The notes: generated from the sequence alone by a model not told the origin. DNA of 64,000 nt from Unio delphinus (GCA_029339505.1 JAQISU010000179.1:14222001-14286000), one strand, 5' to 3'. Counted from the stretch's first letter, positions 33,399-45,090 are shown. Numbers and translations: made by a program.

Positions 33399-33550
33399 AT
33401 TGGCAGCTGAGTGTATTCTGACACTGATTGGCTGAAAATGTCCAAATGATACTCCACCTTGGTAAAAATTTCAAGTGGTAGTACAAGGTACAAGATGTTT
33501 AACAATGGTGTGATCATATTTGCATATTGTCGCTGCTGTGGGTATATAAT
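33399..33550 (+). promoter_or_regulatory. Promoter-like cluster: two CCAAT boxes, octamer, TATA box
   Basis: Two GATTGGC boxes (ATTGG at 33399-33403 and 33427-33431), an octamer ATTTGCAT at 33518-33525 and a TATA box GTATATAATAG centred on 33543-33550 occur in the order and spacing seen in animal Pol II promoters such as histone and snRNA-linked genes. Initiation would be near 33572-33580. The only frame right after it is a 14-codon one beginning near 33568, so a first exon would be mostly untranslated. Plus-strand exon-like segments lie downstream. No experimental support is possible here. Confidence 0.4.
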
Positions 33551-33724
33551 AGTCTAAGCAGCCTGGATGTATGACTGTGTCTGGTACTTTGCATTGTTAT
33601 TTATTCCTAACAGCATATTTTTTTTTAATTGATAATGTAATAATTGAAGTCAAACTTCAGATGTTTGATACAGAAATCTGTAAAAATTGAATTCATATGG
33701 TTTGTTTGCATAGATTGTTCTTCT

Positions 33725-33995
33725 AATTTAGGGTGTCTGATATTCATTAGTCATGTATGAAATTTGTATGGTTTTTCTAATAACTGATGTTCATTAGTCA
33801 TCATTTGTACGGTTTTGCTAATAACTGATGTTCATTAGTCATGTATGAAATTTGTACAGTTTTACTAATAACTGATGTTCATTAGTCATGTATGCAATTT
33901 GTACGGTTTTACTAATAACTGATGTTCATTAGTCATGTATGCAATTTGTACGGTTTTACTAATAACTGATGTTCATTAGTCATTGTATGGTTTTC
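33725..33995. repeat. Minisatellite, about 47-bp unit, 5-6 copies
   Basis: The unit is TGTTCATTAGTCATGTATG followed by AAATTTGTACGGTTTTACTAATAACTGA, with shortened first and last copies. Confidence 0.9.
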
Positions 33996-34672
33996 CTTAT
34001 AACTGATTCAGTATAATTACTTCTGAGAAGATCCTTTTTGATGTCATGTCTTGATGGGGTAATTACCTAGCAAGTAATTACACATGGTACTTCATTTTCT
34101 GCATGTCAAGAGAACTGTGATTTGATGGTGACAAGGCACACATGAATTGATATCATTGAACAATATTTTCACTGCAAGATCAGGTTTGTGTAACTGTTAT
34201 TTAGTGCAAATCCAGTTGATAAAAATATTTTTCAGACAGAGTTGCTCAGGGTTGGAGAATAAAAAGTAGCTAACTAATTTATAAGTCTCAAAAGCAGAGA
34301 TAATTGTACTTTTTTAAAATTATGGCACAGTGGTTCCCAAACTTTTTCAGCCCACTGTCCTCTTGATTATCCTCAGCTTGCCCTACTTTACCCCCTAAAA
34401 AGCATTATTCAGCATTAATGCCTGCCCTCAGTAATCCCACCCCCAGGGTGTGGTACCATCCACTTTGTTAACCATTGTTATAGTATTTTCTTTAAAATGT
34501 TTTTTTTTTGGGGTAATTTTTTCCCACTTTATGATAGTTATTTTGTTGTTGTTCATTGTTAACAAATTCAAAAAAATTGAGTGAATAAATTATAATGTAT
34601 TAGTTAAAACTGATTTTTTTAAAGCATTTTTTACATTTTTTTGACCATCAGTAAACCAAGTCACTTCATGTT
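33996..34672. other. No feature recognised
   Basis: AT-rich spacer. A GC-richer patch near 34340-34470 has no coding signature. Confidence 0.45.
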
Positions 34673-34775
34673 TGGGGGACCCGAGTGATAGTGGTCTAAT
34701 GTGTTTTCCGTTATGGATCATTGCCATCTTACCTCTGTCGTTGTGGGTTCGAGTTGCAAATTCAGCATCACATCT
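34673..34775 (+). mobile_element. SINE family B head only (B5)
   Basis: GGGGGACCCGAGTGATAGTG, GTTATGGATCATTGCCATCT, TACCTCTGTCGTTGTGGGTT and CGAGTTGCAAATTC match the tRNA-like head of family B through the B-box, then the sequence passes directly into the end of the TTAA-bounded element. The family B body is absent. Confidence 0.7.
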
Positions 34776-35083
34776 AAGGCAGACTGGTCTGAATCTGTGC
34801 AGAAAGTAGGATAAGATGGGCATTTAGAATAAAGAGTGGTCTCTATTTGAAAATGATGGGTCTGTAATATGCAACAACAAAAAACCTCCAACATTTCCCC
34901 TATTGCTCATGCTCGAGCAAAATAACCAATGGAAAATGTTTCTAACACAACTAGGCATTAGGCTAATGGAAAATCACTTGGAAGTCGATGTATTAGGATG
35001 CATTCAGAAAAAGCCCCCAAAATTTGCTTCCTACTAACATTTTATGTGAAAACAACAAAAACCTTCAGGGGTTAATGTGTTAA
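34776..35083 (-). mobile_element. TTAA-bounded inverted-repeat element (copy 3, truncated)
   Basis: Read in reverse from TTAACACATTAACCCCTGAA at 35083 it follows the family through GGTTTTTGTTGTTTTC, TAGTAGGAAGCAAATTTTGG, TAGCCTAATGCCTAGTTGTG and ACTCTTTATTCTAAATGCCC. It breaks off at CAGACCAGTCTGCCTTAGAT, where SINE B head sequence begins. The second inverted repeat is missing. Confidence 0.75.
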
Positions 35084-35329
35084 TAAAACTCTCTCTGAAA
35101 AAAAGGGTGTCTGATTGAAAAATAAGCTCTAATGTAGAGGAATCAACATACTACAGTTAAATCATTTTAAGATTTGAAGTGATACAATGCAATACATTTC
35201 TTTGAAGTATCTAATTCGGACGTTATGGCAGTAGGGAATAAATAAATTTGCTCAAGATTATTCAGAAATTAGCCACATGCCATTTCAACTTGTTTAGGAA
35301 TGAAAATGAATCTCCTCAAACACCCTCCA

Positions 35330-35545
35330 CTTCTCTCAATCATGTGCCAATGCCTGTGCCTGTAAAACTTTTCCTGGTCAATTCTGTGATGTTGTTAGTC
35401 CACTTGTTTCTCTGTCTACTTTTCCTTCTGCCACCCTGGATGCTGCCCTGCAGTACTGTTGTGGATAGCATGGACTGTTGGCTCTAGTGACATGGCCATA
35501 CCATTTCAGCTGTCTCTTTTTCATAGTTTGTGAGTTAGTCATCAA
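35330..35545 (-). mobile_element. RTE LINE 3' fragment
   Basis: The sequence parallels 5390-5570 of the RTE copy: CAATTCTGTGATGTTGTTAG, GTTTCTCTGTCTACTTTTCC, GTGACATGGCCATACCATTT. It is heavily diverged and encodes only fragments of the polymerase C-terminus. No duplication of target sequence was found. Confidence 0.65.
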
Positions 35546-36466
35546 AATGGCCTATTTTTTCCCCATTAGGGTTACGAACAATTTGATGTATTTAGATTTT
35601 TAACAAATCGGAGCCAGAGTACGTTTTCTCAAGCTATTTAACGATCACATTATATATACAAGTCCTTGGAAAAGTAATTGGTTAGCCCCTGACATTACTG
35701 GTATTTTGCATCCATGCAATTGTAATGATAATAATGATAAATGATGATGATGGTAATTTTGTTGTGCTGATCACTCTGTTGATTCATCTTTTAATACTTT
35801 TGCATAGTTGTGGCCATGTTTGCTCTCCACAATATTGGTTGATGTTTTAAATTGGGGTGATATCACATGTTTCCCAGATGTTTCCCAGATACAATGAATA
35901 CTACAAGATTTTAAAAATACCTGAAACAATATTTCTTAGAAAGGCCAAATTGATGTATAAAGTATACAGAAAAAAGTCATTCCTGTCTATTTAAGCAATA
36001 TTTTTCACCAAAGAGGTGGTGATGGTATTCCAAATGTAGGGTCTGTTAGAAGTAAAAATTACATGATAACCAAGTTCAAACTGGTATGGAGCAACATTCC
36101 CAGTGACATAAGGCAGGCTTCCACCATTTATTCTTTTCATTATCAATGTCTCAAATGGATGAAATCTTCAGACAATTTAACAGTTTTAGTACTATAAACA
36201 TCACCTGTTTTTCTGTACTTTTGCATCATTTTCACAGTTGAATTGTTCCATGTAGGATGATAATTTATAATTTATATAAGTTTATGTGTTCACAGATGAC
36301 TGCATATTTTCCAGGCTTCATATTTTGATTTGTAAAATCACTTAATTATTTAGTGTCAGCTAGATTTTGTACATGTTGTATATACTGTAATTATTGTACA
36401 CAACAGCTAGAAGGCCTCAAGGTAGATTAGTTCTGTAAGTAACTGAGTTACCTTCTCCAAATATGG

Positions 36467-36507
<41 letters not shown>

Positions 36508-38174
36508 GAGCCATATTGCACCATCCACAATTGTTGTTGCATACTACTTTTGCTTGTCTGATAATATAACTACTGGTGTCACTAGGGTTTGTGTCACCAA
36601 GAGCGGTAACTCATGGCATCACCCCCACAGACCTCCTACTATAACAGACCATACTGAATTCTTAATACTGTCATTTTTGTGTCACCCCTTCTGATGGTGT
36701 CACCCATTGCAGTCCACACGCCCCTAGTGATGCAAATGTATAACTAAAATCCCTTTTTGAAAAATTATCAGCTCCAGACAGTACAGGATTAATAGTCAGA
36801 TTAACCATAAAGTGTGTGTGTGGGGGGCATGCTCACCAGTTAATATATAGTTTCGATAGAGTGATGTATGTAAGCTGATGTTGTTTGCATTTAAACATGC
36901 ACAGTGGAGAGAATGTTGGCATACCTCTATGCTATTTTAATATAATGTGGCTGACATTTCTTTGAAAATTGTACTTTTGGAATGCTCTAAGCACACTAAA
37001 ATGAATCCTCCCTTGTTTTTGAAATTTCAGCCTGAATTTATCTTTAGTATACTATCCTTAGGAGCTATTAAAATAGGGATCTGAAAGTGCAAAGAAAGTA
37101 TATAAAATGTAAAAAAAAAAAAAAGATATGCTTTTTTAATATATAATTTACCTCTTAAGTTGGTGAAAAATGACATGTGGACCTAGAACTTTTTGGAAAG
37201 GCATCCATCAGTCATACACCAAAATAAAGAGCATTTAAGGAACTGTAACTAAGATAAACTAGGTCTTTTTTAAGTAGCCAGTGTAACCAGTGAGAAAGTT
37301 AGCCAGGGAAATTCTTTTTCTTTTAAATTTTAACCCTATACAAAATTGTAGAGAATCACCTTGACAAATTTCTGGTCAGGGGTGGCCAACTTTAAAGTTG
37401 AAAGACAGCAAGACACCATCAGCAAAGTAAATTATTCAATTGTCTGCTGTTTGTTATCTCAAACAGATTAAATGAGTGTAAACACGACTGACACTTCCCA
37501 TTAGCAGTACTGGGGGCTAGTTATAAGTATATGGTGCTCATTTCCAACTAATTATTTACCAGTGAAAATTTTTATTACCTCTACAGGGAAAGACAAGGGC
37601 AGTAATTTATTTAGTTGGCAACCAGGAAAAATGTTGACCAGATTTTTAAAGCTGGTTGGCAAGAGATAACAGTGTGTTTTCAAACTTTAAAATTCTTGCA
37701 GTCTATTTGAATTTACCCAATCAAGTCTGTTGGATTAAATATCTTTCATAAATCCATTTGTTAAACAGATTATTTAGTTCAAAAATTTTTGTATTGTCAA
37801 TTAATGTTCAGATGAGAGCCAATGCACACAAGGTGCACATGCATTACGAAGGGCAATGCTATGAATTATCAAGTTTTGATCAGCATTGTACATGCAATAA
37901 TTGTATTATATAAAAAATCGATTTATACAGTTTATTGATTATGGGTTATTAGATAAATACTGATCAAACATTACATTGATTAGGTAATAGATAACTTTCA
38001 AATCCCTGATAATCAAGGTTAATATGTGTTGTGTTATCTGGCTGATCAAACACAAGGCATATTGGTTTGTATACCAAAGACATATTGGTGGTCTAATATA
38101 GCGGAACAGTGAACTTGGCTCTGGACCTGTCTGTTGGACTCTTTGAGTGAGTATATACCGGTATGGTATTTAAT
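35546..38174. other. No gene recognised; candidate intron
   Basis: AT-rich, with an (ATT)n run at 36470-36506 and no element I recognise. No frame longer than about 60 codons with a plausible motif. Consistent with intron or intergenic DNA. Confidence 0.45.
36470..36506. repeat. (TTA)n microsatellite
   Basis: Twelve or so uninterrupted TTA units. Confidence 0.95.
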
Positions 38175-39090
38175 CTTGGGTAAAATTAAATGTCCAGTAA
38201 TTTGTAATATTTGGTCTTGGGTCAAATTAAGTTCTTTAATTTGTAATATTTAGTCTTGGGTAAAATCAAGGTCAGCAATTTGTAATATTTGGTCTTGGGT
38301 CAAATTAAGTTCTGTAATTTGTAATGTTTAGTCTTGGGTCAAATTAAGTTCTGTAATTTGTAATATTTAGTTTTGGGTCAAATTAAGTTCTGTAATTTGT
38401 AATATTTAGTTTTGGGTCAAATTAAGTTTAGTCTTGGGTCAAATTAAGTTCTATAATTTGTAATATTTAGTCTTGGATCAGATTATGTGTGCTGTAATTT
38501 ATAATATTTAGTCTTGGGTCAGAATTAAATGTCCAGCAATTTGTAATACATGTATTTAGTCTTGGGTGAAATTAAGTTCTGTAATTTGTAATATTTTGTC
38601 TTGGATCAAATTAAGTTCTGTAATTTGTAATATTTAGTCTTGGGTCAAATTAAGTTCTCTAATATTTAGTCTTGGGTCAGATTAAGTTTGCTGTAATTTG
38701 TAATATTTAATCTTAGGTCAGAATTAAATGTCCTGTAATTTGTAATATTTAGTCTTGGGTAAGATTTTGTGTGCTGTAATTTATAATATTTATTTTTGGG
38801 TCAGAATTAAATGTCCATCAATTTGTAATATTTAGTCTTGGGTCAAATTAAGTTCTTTAATTTGTAATAATTAGTTTTGGATCAAATTAAGTTCTTAATT
38901 TGTAATATTTAGTCTAGGGTCAAATTAAGTTCCGTCATTTGTAATATTTAGTCTTGGGGTCAAATTAAGTTCTGTAATATTTAGTCTTGGTCAGATTAAA
39001 TTTGCTGTAATTTGTAATATTTAATTGTGGGTCAGAGTTATATGTCCTGTAATTTGTAATATTTAGTTGTTAGTCACATTAAATTTGTAA
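38175..39090. repeat. Minisatellite, 38-42-bp unit, more than 20 copies
   Basis: The unit is TTAAGTTCTGTAATTTGTAA followed by TATTTAGTCTTGGGTCAAA. A second unit type contains GTCAGAATTAAATGTCC and alternates in places, suggesting a higher-order pattern. The array ends about 50 bp before the exon-like segment at 39141. Confidence 0.9.
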
Positions 39091-39140
39091 TATTTTAATA
39101 ATATATTTGCTCAATGATGCTGTCATATTTCTTATTTCAG

Positions 39141-39210
39141 AGTGTAGTTGCAAAGGAGACTAACTCATTTTTGTTGAAACTGTCAGAAAAAATGTCTGCA
39201 CTATTTGATG
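39141..39210 (+). CDS. Exon-like segment, gene unknown
   Basis: Preceded by a good acceptor (ATATTTCTTATTTCAG) and ending at GATG followed by GT. Of the three frames only one is open, reading SVVAKETNSFLLKLSEKMSA then LFD. The amphipathic composition and balanced codons contrast with the surrounding AT-rich DNA. The donor (GTTGAT) is poor. I recognise no protein family. If real it is an internal exon of the same plus-strand gene as 54405-54504. Confidence 0.25.
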
Positions 39211-39859
39211 GTTGATTGCTGCTTTAGATTTCAATTTAAAGGACTTACTGTGCCTCACTGTGTCGTAGAATCAGATTTTTCAGTCGAATGAAGCTAAGTT
39301 TTATCAGTAAGTGCATGTAAATAATGAAATTACCAATGTTCAATAACTATATCAGAGGTAGGGATTAAAACTAGTCGCTCTTGCACAAGCATATATGATA
39401 TCTTTCATGTGCCAACAGTATATGTTAAACTGATAATTTAGCAACTGTTAGTGATATTAATTCTTTCTAATTTAATAAAAATATTTTTTGTCTTAATAAA
39501 TTTGTTCAGTATGTTTTATCAGCTGGGGCTGGTTATTTTAGTAATTTTTGTTGACAAAATGTTAGATATCAAAATTTTGTCGTTATGTTTAAATTTTGCC
39601 TCTGTTTTTTCAAATTTGTATATCTCTTATGTCACTTTAACATTTTGATGATCTCCTGATTGCTGGTGTTGTCAACAGTGGTCTAGAAATACAGTTATGG
39701 AGGGATTAGATTTTTGAGTTGACATAGATTAGCATTGAGAGTTTTATAGTTTCAGATAAAAATGGATGAAGATTTCAGCACATGATAATGTGTACTGCTA
39801 AACGCAACTGTCAAATTATTGTTATTTTTTTTGTTTAGACCAAAATTATTGAAAAAAAA
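39211..39859. other. No feature recognised
   Basis: AT-rich. The 65-residue frame at 39451-39648 has a hydrophobic composition expected of AT-rich random sequence. Confidence 0.45.
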
Positions 39860-39861
39860 GT

Positions 39862-39985
39862 GCAACAGTATGGCAGGATGACCAGAAGAAGTCAAAGGTA
39901 GTATGTAGTTGTCTCCCCAGAACAAGGTAGCACTATGGCAGAGTGACTAGCAGAAAGTTAGCATGTGGTTGTCTCCCCAGAATAA
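39862..39985. repeat. Tandem duplication, about 60-bp unit
   Basis: AGTATGGCAGGATGACCAGA through GTAGTTGTCTCCCCAGAA is repeated as ACTATGGCAGAGTGACTAGC through GTGGTTGTCTCCCCAGAA. Confidence 0.8.
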
Positions 39986-40066
39986 GCCATAAAAACAAGA
40001 AATATACAATAAAGTACATATTAATATAGATATTATTTTATAGGCAATAACGCATACGCATCAGTT

Positions 40067-40200
40067 CCAACAACAAACAGTACAAACCCAGATCTGTGAT
40101 CACGTAATGTGCCAGCAGATTAGGGTTTTTGTTGTTTGTTCTAGTGATCACTTCTTACAAATTGCACAGACCCAGATCTGCTAGTTAATTTTGTTTTGAC
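40067..40200. mobile_element. GATCTG double-palindrome element (P3)
   Basis: Starts TTCCAACAACAAACAGTACA. The first palindrome runs CAAACCCAGATCTGTGATCA to CAGCAGATTAGGGTTTTTG. The second half GCACAGACCCAGATCTGCTA is truncated on the right. Confidence 0.75.
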
Positions 40201-40454
40201 AGATTTGAGTTTTGTGTTCTTCTATTTTTGATTGCTCCCAACAAACTGCATTGAAAACAGATAAACTGGTAACAAATCAATATATTTTGACTTTGTATTC
40301 AATGAAAAAGATTTGGATTGTGATTATGTTATCCCAGGGAGAGATAAATTGCATCTGTTTTAGACCAAACCAGCTGATCAAAATTGGAATAAAAGGTATA
40401 AAGGTTACATTACTCCCGGATGGTCTTCTCTGTGTCTTCATACCATATGTACTC

Positions 40455-40600
40455 ATTAAGTTGGATCTAGCTGCAAACTGCATAGACCCAGGTCTGCCAA
40501 TTCATAATGCACCAGCAGATCAGGGTCTGTGCAGTTTATTAGGCCTAATTGGTAGAACAAACAGTACAGGTCCTGATCTGTATGTGTTTGCTTGCTTATT
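40455..40600. mobile_element. GATCTG double-palindrome element (P4)
   Basis: GGATCTAGCTGCAAACTGCA is followed by a palindrome ATAGACCCAGGTCTGCC...CAGCAGATCAGGGTCTGTG, then a second half AGTACAGGTCCTGATCTGTA that is interrupted by the SINE A copy next to it. It contributes the middle of a 155-residue spurious open frame. Confidence 0.75.
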
Positions 40601-40910
40601 AGGATTTAACTTAACTTTAAAAAAATTTCAGTCATATCGCTACGATATCTGCTGTGAGGCAGTTTATAGTGATGTCTAGCACTGGGGCATCATGCCGCGG
40701 ACATGTAGCATGATGTCCCACCCAGTAACATTATCCTGACACCAGGCCGACCAGTCCTAACACATCCTCTTAATGCTGAGCGCTAAGCGAGACAGCTGTT
40801 ACTAATAGTAGTACCATTATTGTAAGTCTTTGGTATGACTTGGCCAGGGATTGAACCTACAATCTCCAGCTTTCCGCGGCTGACGCTAGAAATACTGGGC
40901 CACTGGAGCG
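40600..40910 (-). mobile_element. SINE family A copy (A5)
   Basis: In reverse: CTCCAGTGGCCCAGTATTTC (A-box region), GTAGGTTCAATCCCTGGCC (B-box), then the family body with GGTCGGCCTGGTGTCAGGAT, GGGACATCATGCTACATG, GCTAGACATCACTATAAACT and GATATCGTAGCGATATGACT. Nearly full length, inserted beside P4. Confidence 0.9.
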
Positions 40911-41505
40911 TTTATCTGTATGCGTAGTATTAACAGTTACAACTGTACTTGGTAGGTTGGTTTTTAATAGTTATTCGTATTGACCTTTTCATATAGTGGA
41001 GTCGGAGCCAAATGCCATTCATTATAATAGCCTAAGGCAGTTTAGTGTTGTATGATAATTTACAGTCTTATTAAAAACACTTTGATTCCCATCAAGCCTT
41101 CAAAATATAAAAAATAATATTCTCTTTTGTCGTGTTTGAATATTGCAGTGATATTTTACTATCGATTGTGTTATATGTTCTTAACTTTGCCAGTTAAATA
41201 GACGTCATGTCATTCTGACTTTCCTCTAGAATTGACATGTTACCTCCATACCCAATATATGGTCAAGATACAGTGATTAAGTCTGCACAACTATAATGAA
41301 TTAATGTAAATATTTTTCAGCAGCTGCACCCCACCTCCTGACAGAATAAGAGAAACATTTTTGGTAATTATAAGTTAAGTGCCTTGCTCTGCAGTAAGCA
41401 AATACGGTGAATATGCATAATTTATTTGCTACTCTCAATATAATGGATTTTGTAAAAAGCAACATCCATTCAACTTTCTAAATGATCAAATGAAAGCAAT
41501 TCAAA
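40911..41505. other. No feature recognised
   Basis: AT-rich spacer. Confidence 0.5.
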
Positions 41506-41519
41506 GGTGTGCCACTTAA

Positions 41520-41570
41520 ATGCATAGTTCAACACACACACAAATCAAATGACCCTGGATACACATAGTT

Positions 41571-41619
<49 letters not shown>

Positions 41620-41640
41620 TAAAATGACCCTGGATACACA
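41520..41640. repeat. Tandem duplication around a (CA)n tract
   Basis: CACAAATCAAATGACCCTGG ATACACAT is repeated as CACAAATAAAATGACCCTGG ATACACAT on either side of about 45 bp of CA repeat. Confidence 0.85.
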
Positions 41641-42498
41641 TCTGTTAACAGTTTTCCTGCTTTTTTTGTGGGAAAAGGAATCGGTGATGTTGTGAATTTT
41701 TAGTACAGTATCTTGGGACATGATAATTTTTTTTTTGTGTTGTGATTGCTGGAAATTCTTGAATTTAGTTGATTGTCATGGCTCAGAAAGACTGTGTATC
41801 ATCATTAAACCAAACCTAACCAAATCAGAGATGTGACCTTTTCTTTTGGTCCGATGAAACCTTGATTAGAGAGATACCCATCTCATGACATGGGGAGTTT
41901 TTGTCATGTTGTCATATTGGATTTTAAGTAACTACTCAGCTTGCAACATTTTGCCCCTAGAGCTTGAGAGAGTTTGAGCTTGATATATTGTACAAATTTA
42001 CAAATGCAAACTCTACACCATGGGAGAATTTGTTGAGAGTAAGTTGTCATGAACATAGTGGGAACCTGAAACGGGGCATTTTCATGAGTGCATTGCAGTT
42101 AGCACAGAGTTGGAGCAGCTTATAGTAGTTTGACACATTATGCATTTTTCAGGAAATCTCAGGTTACATATATAAATGAATGTAATTCACATTGTCTTAT
42201 AAATAAAATTGATAGTGTAGAAAAAGATGTTTAAGCAATGCAGAATTATCTTTAGTTTTCATCAACACATTTATGTGGCATTCAGTTTAGATTTGTACTA
42301 TTGTTTCCAATACACAGATTTTCAAGCTTTAAATTAAACTTTTTGCCCTGTACTCTGTGCAGTCCATGACATTCCTTGATTATAATCAAAATTGGATTTC
42401 AGAAATGACAAAGCATTGAAGTGTAACTATTTTATAACATCTGATTGTTCTCAGGATTACTTAGGTCCTAGATGGAGCTAATAGGCTATTTGGTGGTG
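41641..42498. other. No gene recognised
   Basis: AT-rich DNA without a convincing frame or repeat. Confidence 0.45.
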
Positions 42499-42499
42499 T

Positions 42500-43095
42500 G
42501 GATGACTCGGCCACAGTCTAATGTTGTCAGGCTCCAGGGGTAAATTTATAGGCATTAGGTGATCTTGTGGTAAATAGGATATGTTTGCAACAGATTTACA
42601 ACCTATTTTGAATTATGTCAGCATGGATAGCACAATGATTCCCCCCACCCATGGGGAATGGGGGGTGGGACAGAATATTGCTTTAGTTTTTTGTAGTTTT
42701 ACAAATGATTTGCACAACCACATTTAACCCATTATTGGTTATATCATGATAAAGAATTGAGAGCTAATGGTCTTTCCTAAGGGTACACCAAGACACCTGA
42801 CCTGACTGGCTCAGCCACAGTCTAATGTTGTCAGGCTCCAGGGGCAAATTTATCGGCATTAAAATGATTAGGTAATCTTGTGGTAAATAGGACATGTTTG
42901 TTTGCAACAGATTTACAACCTATTTTGAATTATGTCAGCATTGATAGCACAATGATTCCCCCCACCGGGGGGGGGGGGGGGGAGCAGAATATTATTGGCA
43001 GACCCACATTTAACCCATTATGAACTATATCATGATAAAGAAATGAGAACTAATGGTCTTTCCTAAGGGTACACCAAGACATCTGACCTGACTGG
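42500..43095. repeat. Tandem duplication, about 300-bp unit, two copies and a partial third
   Basis: GCCACAGTCTAATGTTGTCA GGCTCCAGGGG begins both copies (from about 42510 and 42820). GATTTACAACCTATTTTGAA, TAGCACAATGATTCCCCCCA and a variable G-rich stretch follow, then AACCCATTAT and GTCTTTCCTAAGGGTACACC. A third unit starts at 43074 but soon diverges. The G-rich stretch differs most: a GGGGAATGGGGGG block in the first, an 18-bp G run in the second. Confidence 0.85.
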
Positions 43096-43867
43096 CCAGG
43101 ACATTTGTCAAGGTGGTGACCACTGTTGACCAGTAGATTAAATGTCTGACTCTTTGAGTTAACTGTGGCTCGCCACATGGAATGTATGGATTCATCAATA
43201 TGTATTGGATACGGCAATACAATATATGACATTTTGACACTCATGATAAGTACATGTACTGTCAAATTTCATAGTTGTGTGCTTATACTTCCAGGAGTAA
43301 CTGCCTGTAAATTACCCCGGCACCAGATTTGTTACATTAAACAGATAGAAAGAAGCGCTGTAATGATCTGTTCATTCCCTATTCTAATCTATTCGTTCTG
43401 TACATTCTGCATTGTAAAAATAGTGCTTCCAGGAGGTACTGTTAGTAATTACCGCAGTACTGACTTCATTACATTGAACAGATATTGAATTTTTTGTCTC
43501 CAGCCCAAGTATCTTCAGGGCTTTAATTAAAGTTTGTATCATGTGCCTAGGGCAACCATTACAGCCATTATGGCAGTAAAATTTCACGGGATGTGAGCAA
43601 TTGAATATTTCTCCCTGACAAGCATCTTAATGACCACATCATTCCTTGTCTCCATCACCAGGCCCTTTCTATATTGACAGTTAGTAGAGATTTGGATTAC
43701 AATTTGAAGATGACTCAATCAGTGTATGAAAATGATAAGCCCCAGAGGTCAAAAGCAGATTTGTGTCCTTTCTGCAACAGATGTAGAAGTATATTAAGAT
43801 AGCAACAAGTTGAAATTGTCTCTCTGACTGCACTATACTTTCATATAGTTTAAATCTCAATTTTGTG
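43096..43867. other. No gene confirmed
   Basis: Several short overlapping frames on both strands (43025-43587). None carries a recognisable motif. The phrase CAGGAGTAACTG and CAGGAGGTACTG with TTACATTRAACAGATA suggests a 145-bp direct duplication (43290-43350 and 43430-43490). Confidence 0.4.
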
Positions 43868-44472
43868 TTAACACATTAACCTCTGGAGGTTTTTGCTGTT
43901 TTCCCATGAAATGTGAGTAGGAAACACATTTTGGGGACTATTTCTGAATACGTCCTAATCAACTTCCAAGCAATTTTCCATTAGCTCAATGCCTAGTTGT
44001 GCTGAGAAAAAAGCATTGGTTAGTTTGCTTTTGCATAAGCAGAAGGTGAAAAGTTTTTTTTTTTTTTTTTTTTTTTCTTAATGGACCCATAATTTTCGCA
44101 TGGAGAAGACTCTTTATTCAAAATGTCTACCTGATCCTACTTTTTGCACATGTTCACCGGTCTTTGTGCGCTTCAGACCAGTCTGCCTTAGATCTGAAGC
44201 CATAGAGTATAAAATCTGGACACAAAATTACATTATAACTGGACAAATTTTGGGTGGGGATAAAAATGGGTCCCAAAAGTTAGGTTTTTCCCTCTGTATT
44301 TTGTATTGCAACTAAAATGTCCTGATTATTTGGTATCATTATGAATCAATCTACCTTTCTAAAATATCACCCACATTAGTCTATCATGCAGGACCTCAAT
44401 GCTACACACCTTGGAAGTAGGCTACTACTGCCTCCTGCCCTGTAAATGCGGTGCTAGGGGTTAATGTGTTAA
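43868..44472. mobile_element. TTAA-bounded inverted-repeat element (copy 2)
   Basis: TTAACACATTAACC at the left and GGTTAATGTGTTAA at the right are exact inverted repeats with a further three of four bases matching. The interior follows copy 1 at 27050 closely, including a poly-T run (44055-44076) and CTTCAGACCAGTCTGCCTTA. It is 605 bp without coding capacity; the short frame at 44100-44315 is incidental. Confidence 0.85.
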
Positions 44473-45090
44473 TTAAGCATGAAATTTTTTATAATTTAGT
44501 GAGCAGACATTAATATTTGTTAAAGTGAAAATTGTTTGGTTCATTATTTGGTACAGGATTAATAGGCACAGATGAAGTAATTAATTAACACATATGTAAC
44601 GGTAATGTTGTAATATATTACCAAAAATATTTACAGTAATATTTAAAAGTTTAAATTAGATTTTCTCTTTGCATGATAGGTTGGTTTTCTCAATTATTAT
44701 AATAAACTTTAAATTCTCCAGTGGTCAAGCAGTTTTTTTATTTCCATTTTAATTTCTTCCAAGTACATGTAGTATCCATTATAATTCATGTGGACTACAC
44801 CAGCCATGTCTTATTATTGTCAAAATCCTGTTATTTTCAATTGTCAAGCTTTCAGAAACAGCATTGTTTTCTGTCCAAAATGTTCATGTCTGTTGCATTA
44901 TTTATCATACAACATGCTTACCTTTCAGCATTTTCCACAAATTTACCTTGTCACAGAAGGTATGTTGTATTTCATTCATCATTTTTGTATACCTGCCTTA
45001 AGGTGGAATGTAATATGTTGTCCACCTGTTACCAGTTTTGTCTTTGCACAACAACTCTTTTAAGTTCTCTGCCATCTACATGTAGCAAGC
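44473..45090. other. No gene confirmed
   Basis: Two overlapping plus-strand frames (44721-45098 and 44788-45063) reach 125 and 91 codons. Both give Phe/Ser/Cys/His-rich translations with no motif and no splice context, so I treat them as chance. Confidence 0.4.

Noticed and set aside
38175..39090. A CRISPR array
   Set aside because: Units are contiguous tandem repeats without unique spacers, and the DNA is clearly animal.
40212..40679. A 155-codon plus-strand frame
   Set aside because: It runs through unique DNA, the P4 palindrome element and the reverse strand of a SINE, and no part looks like a protein family.
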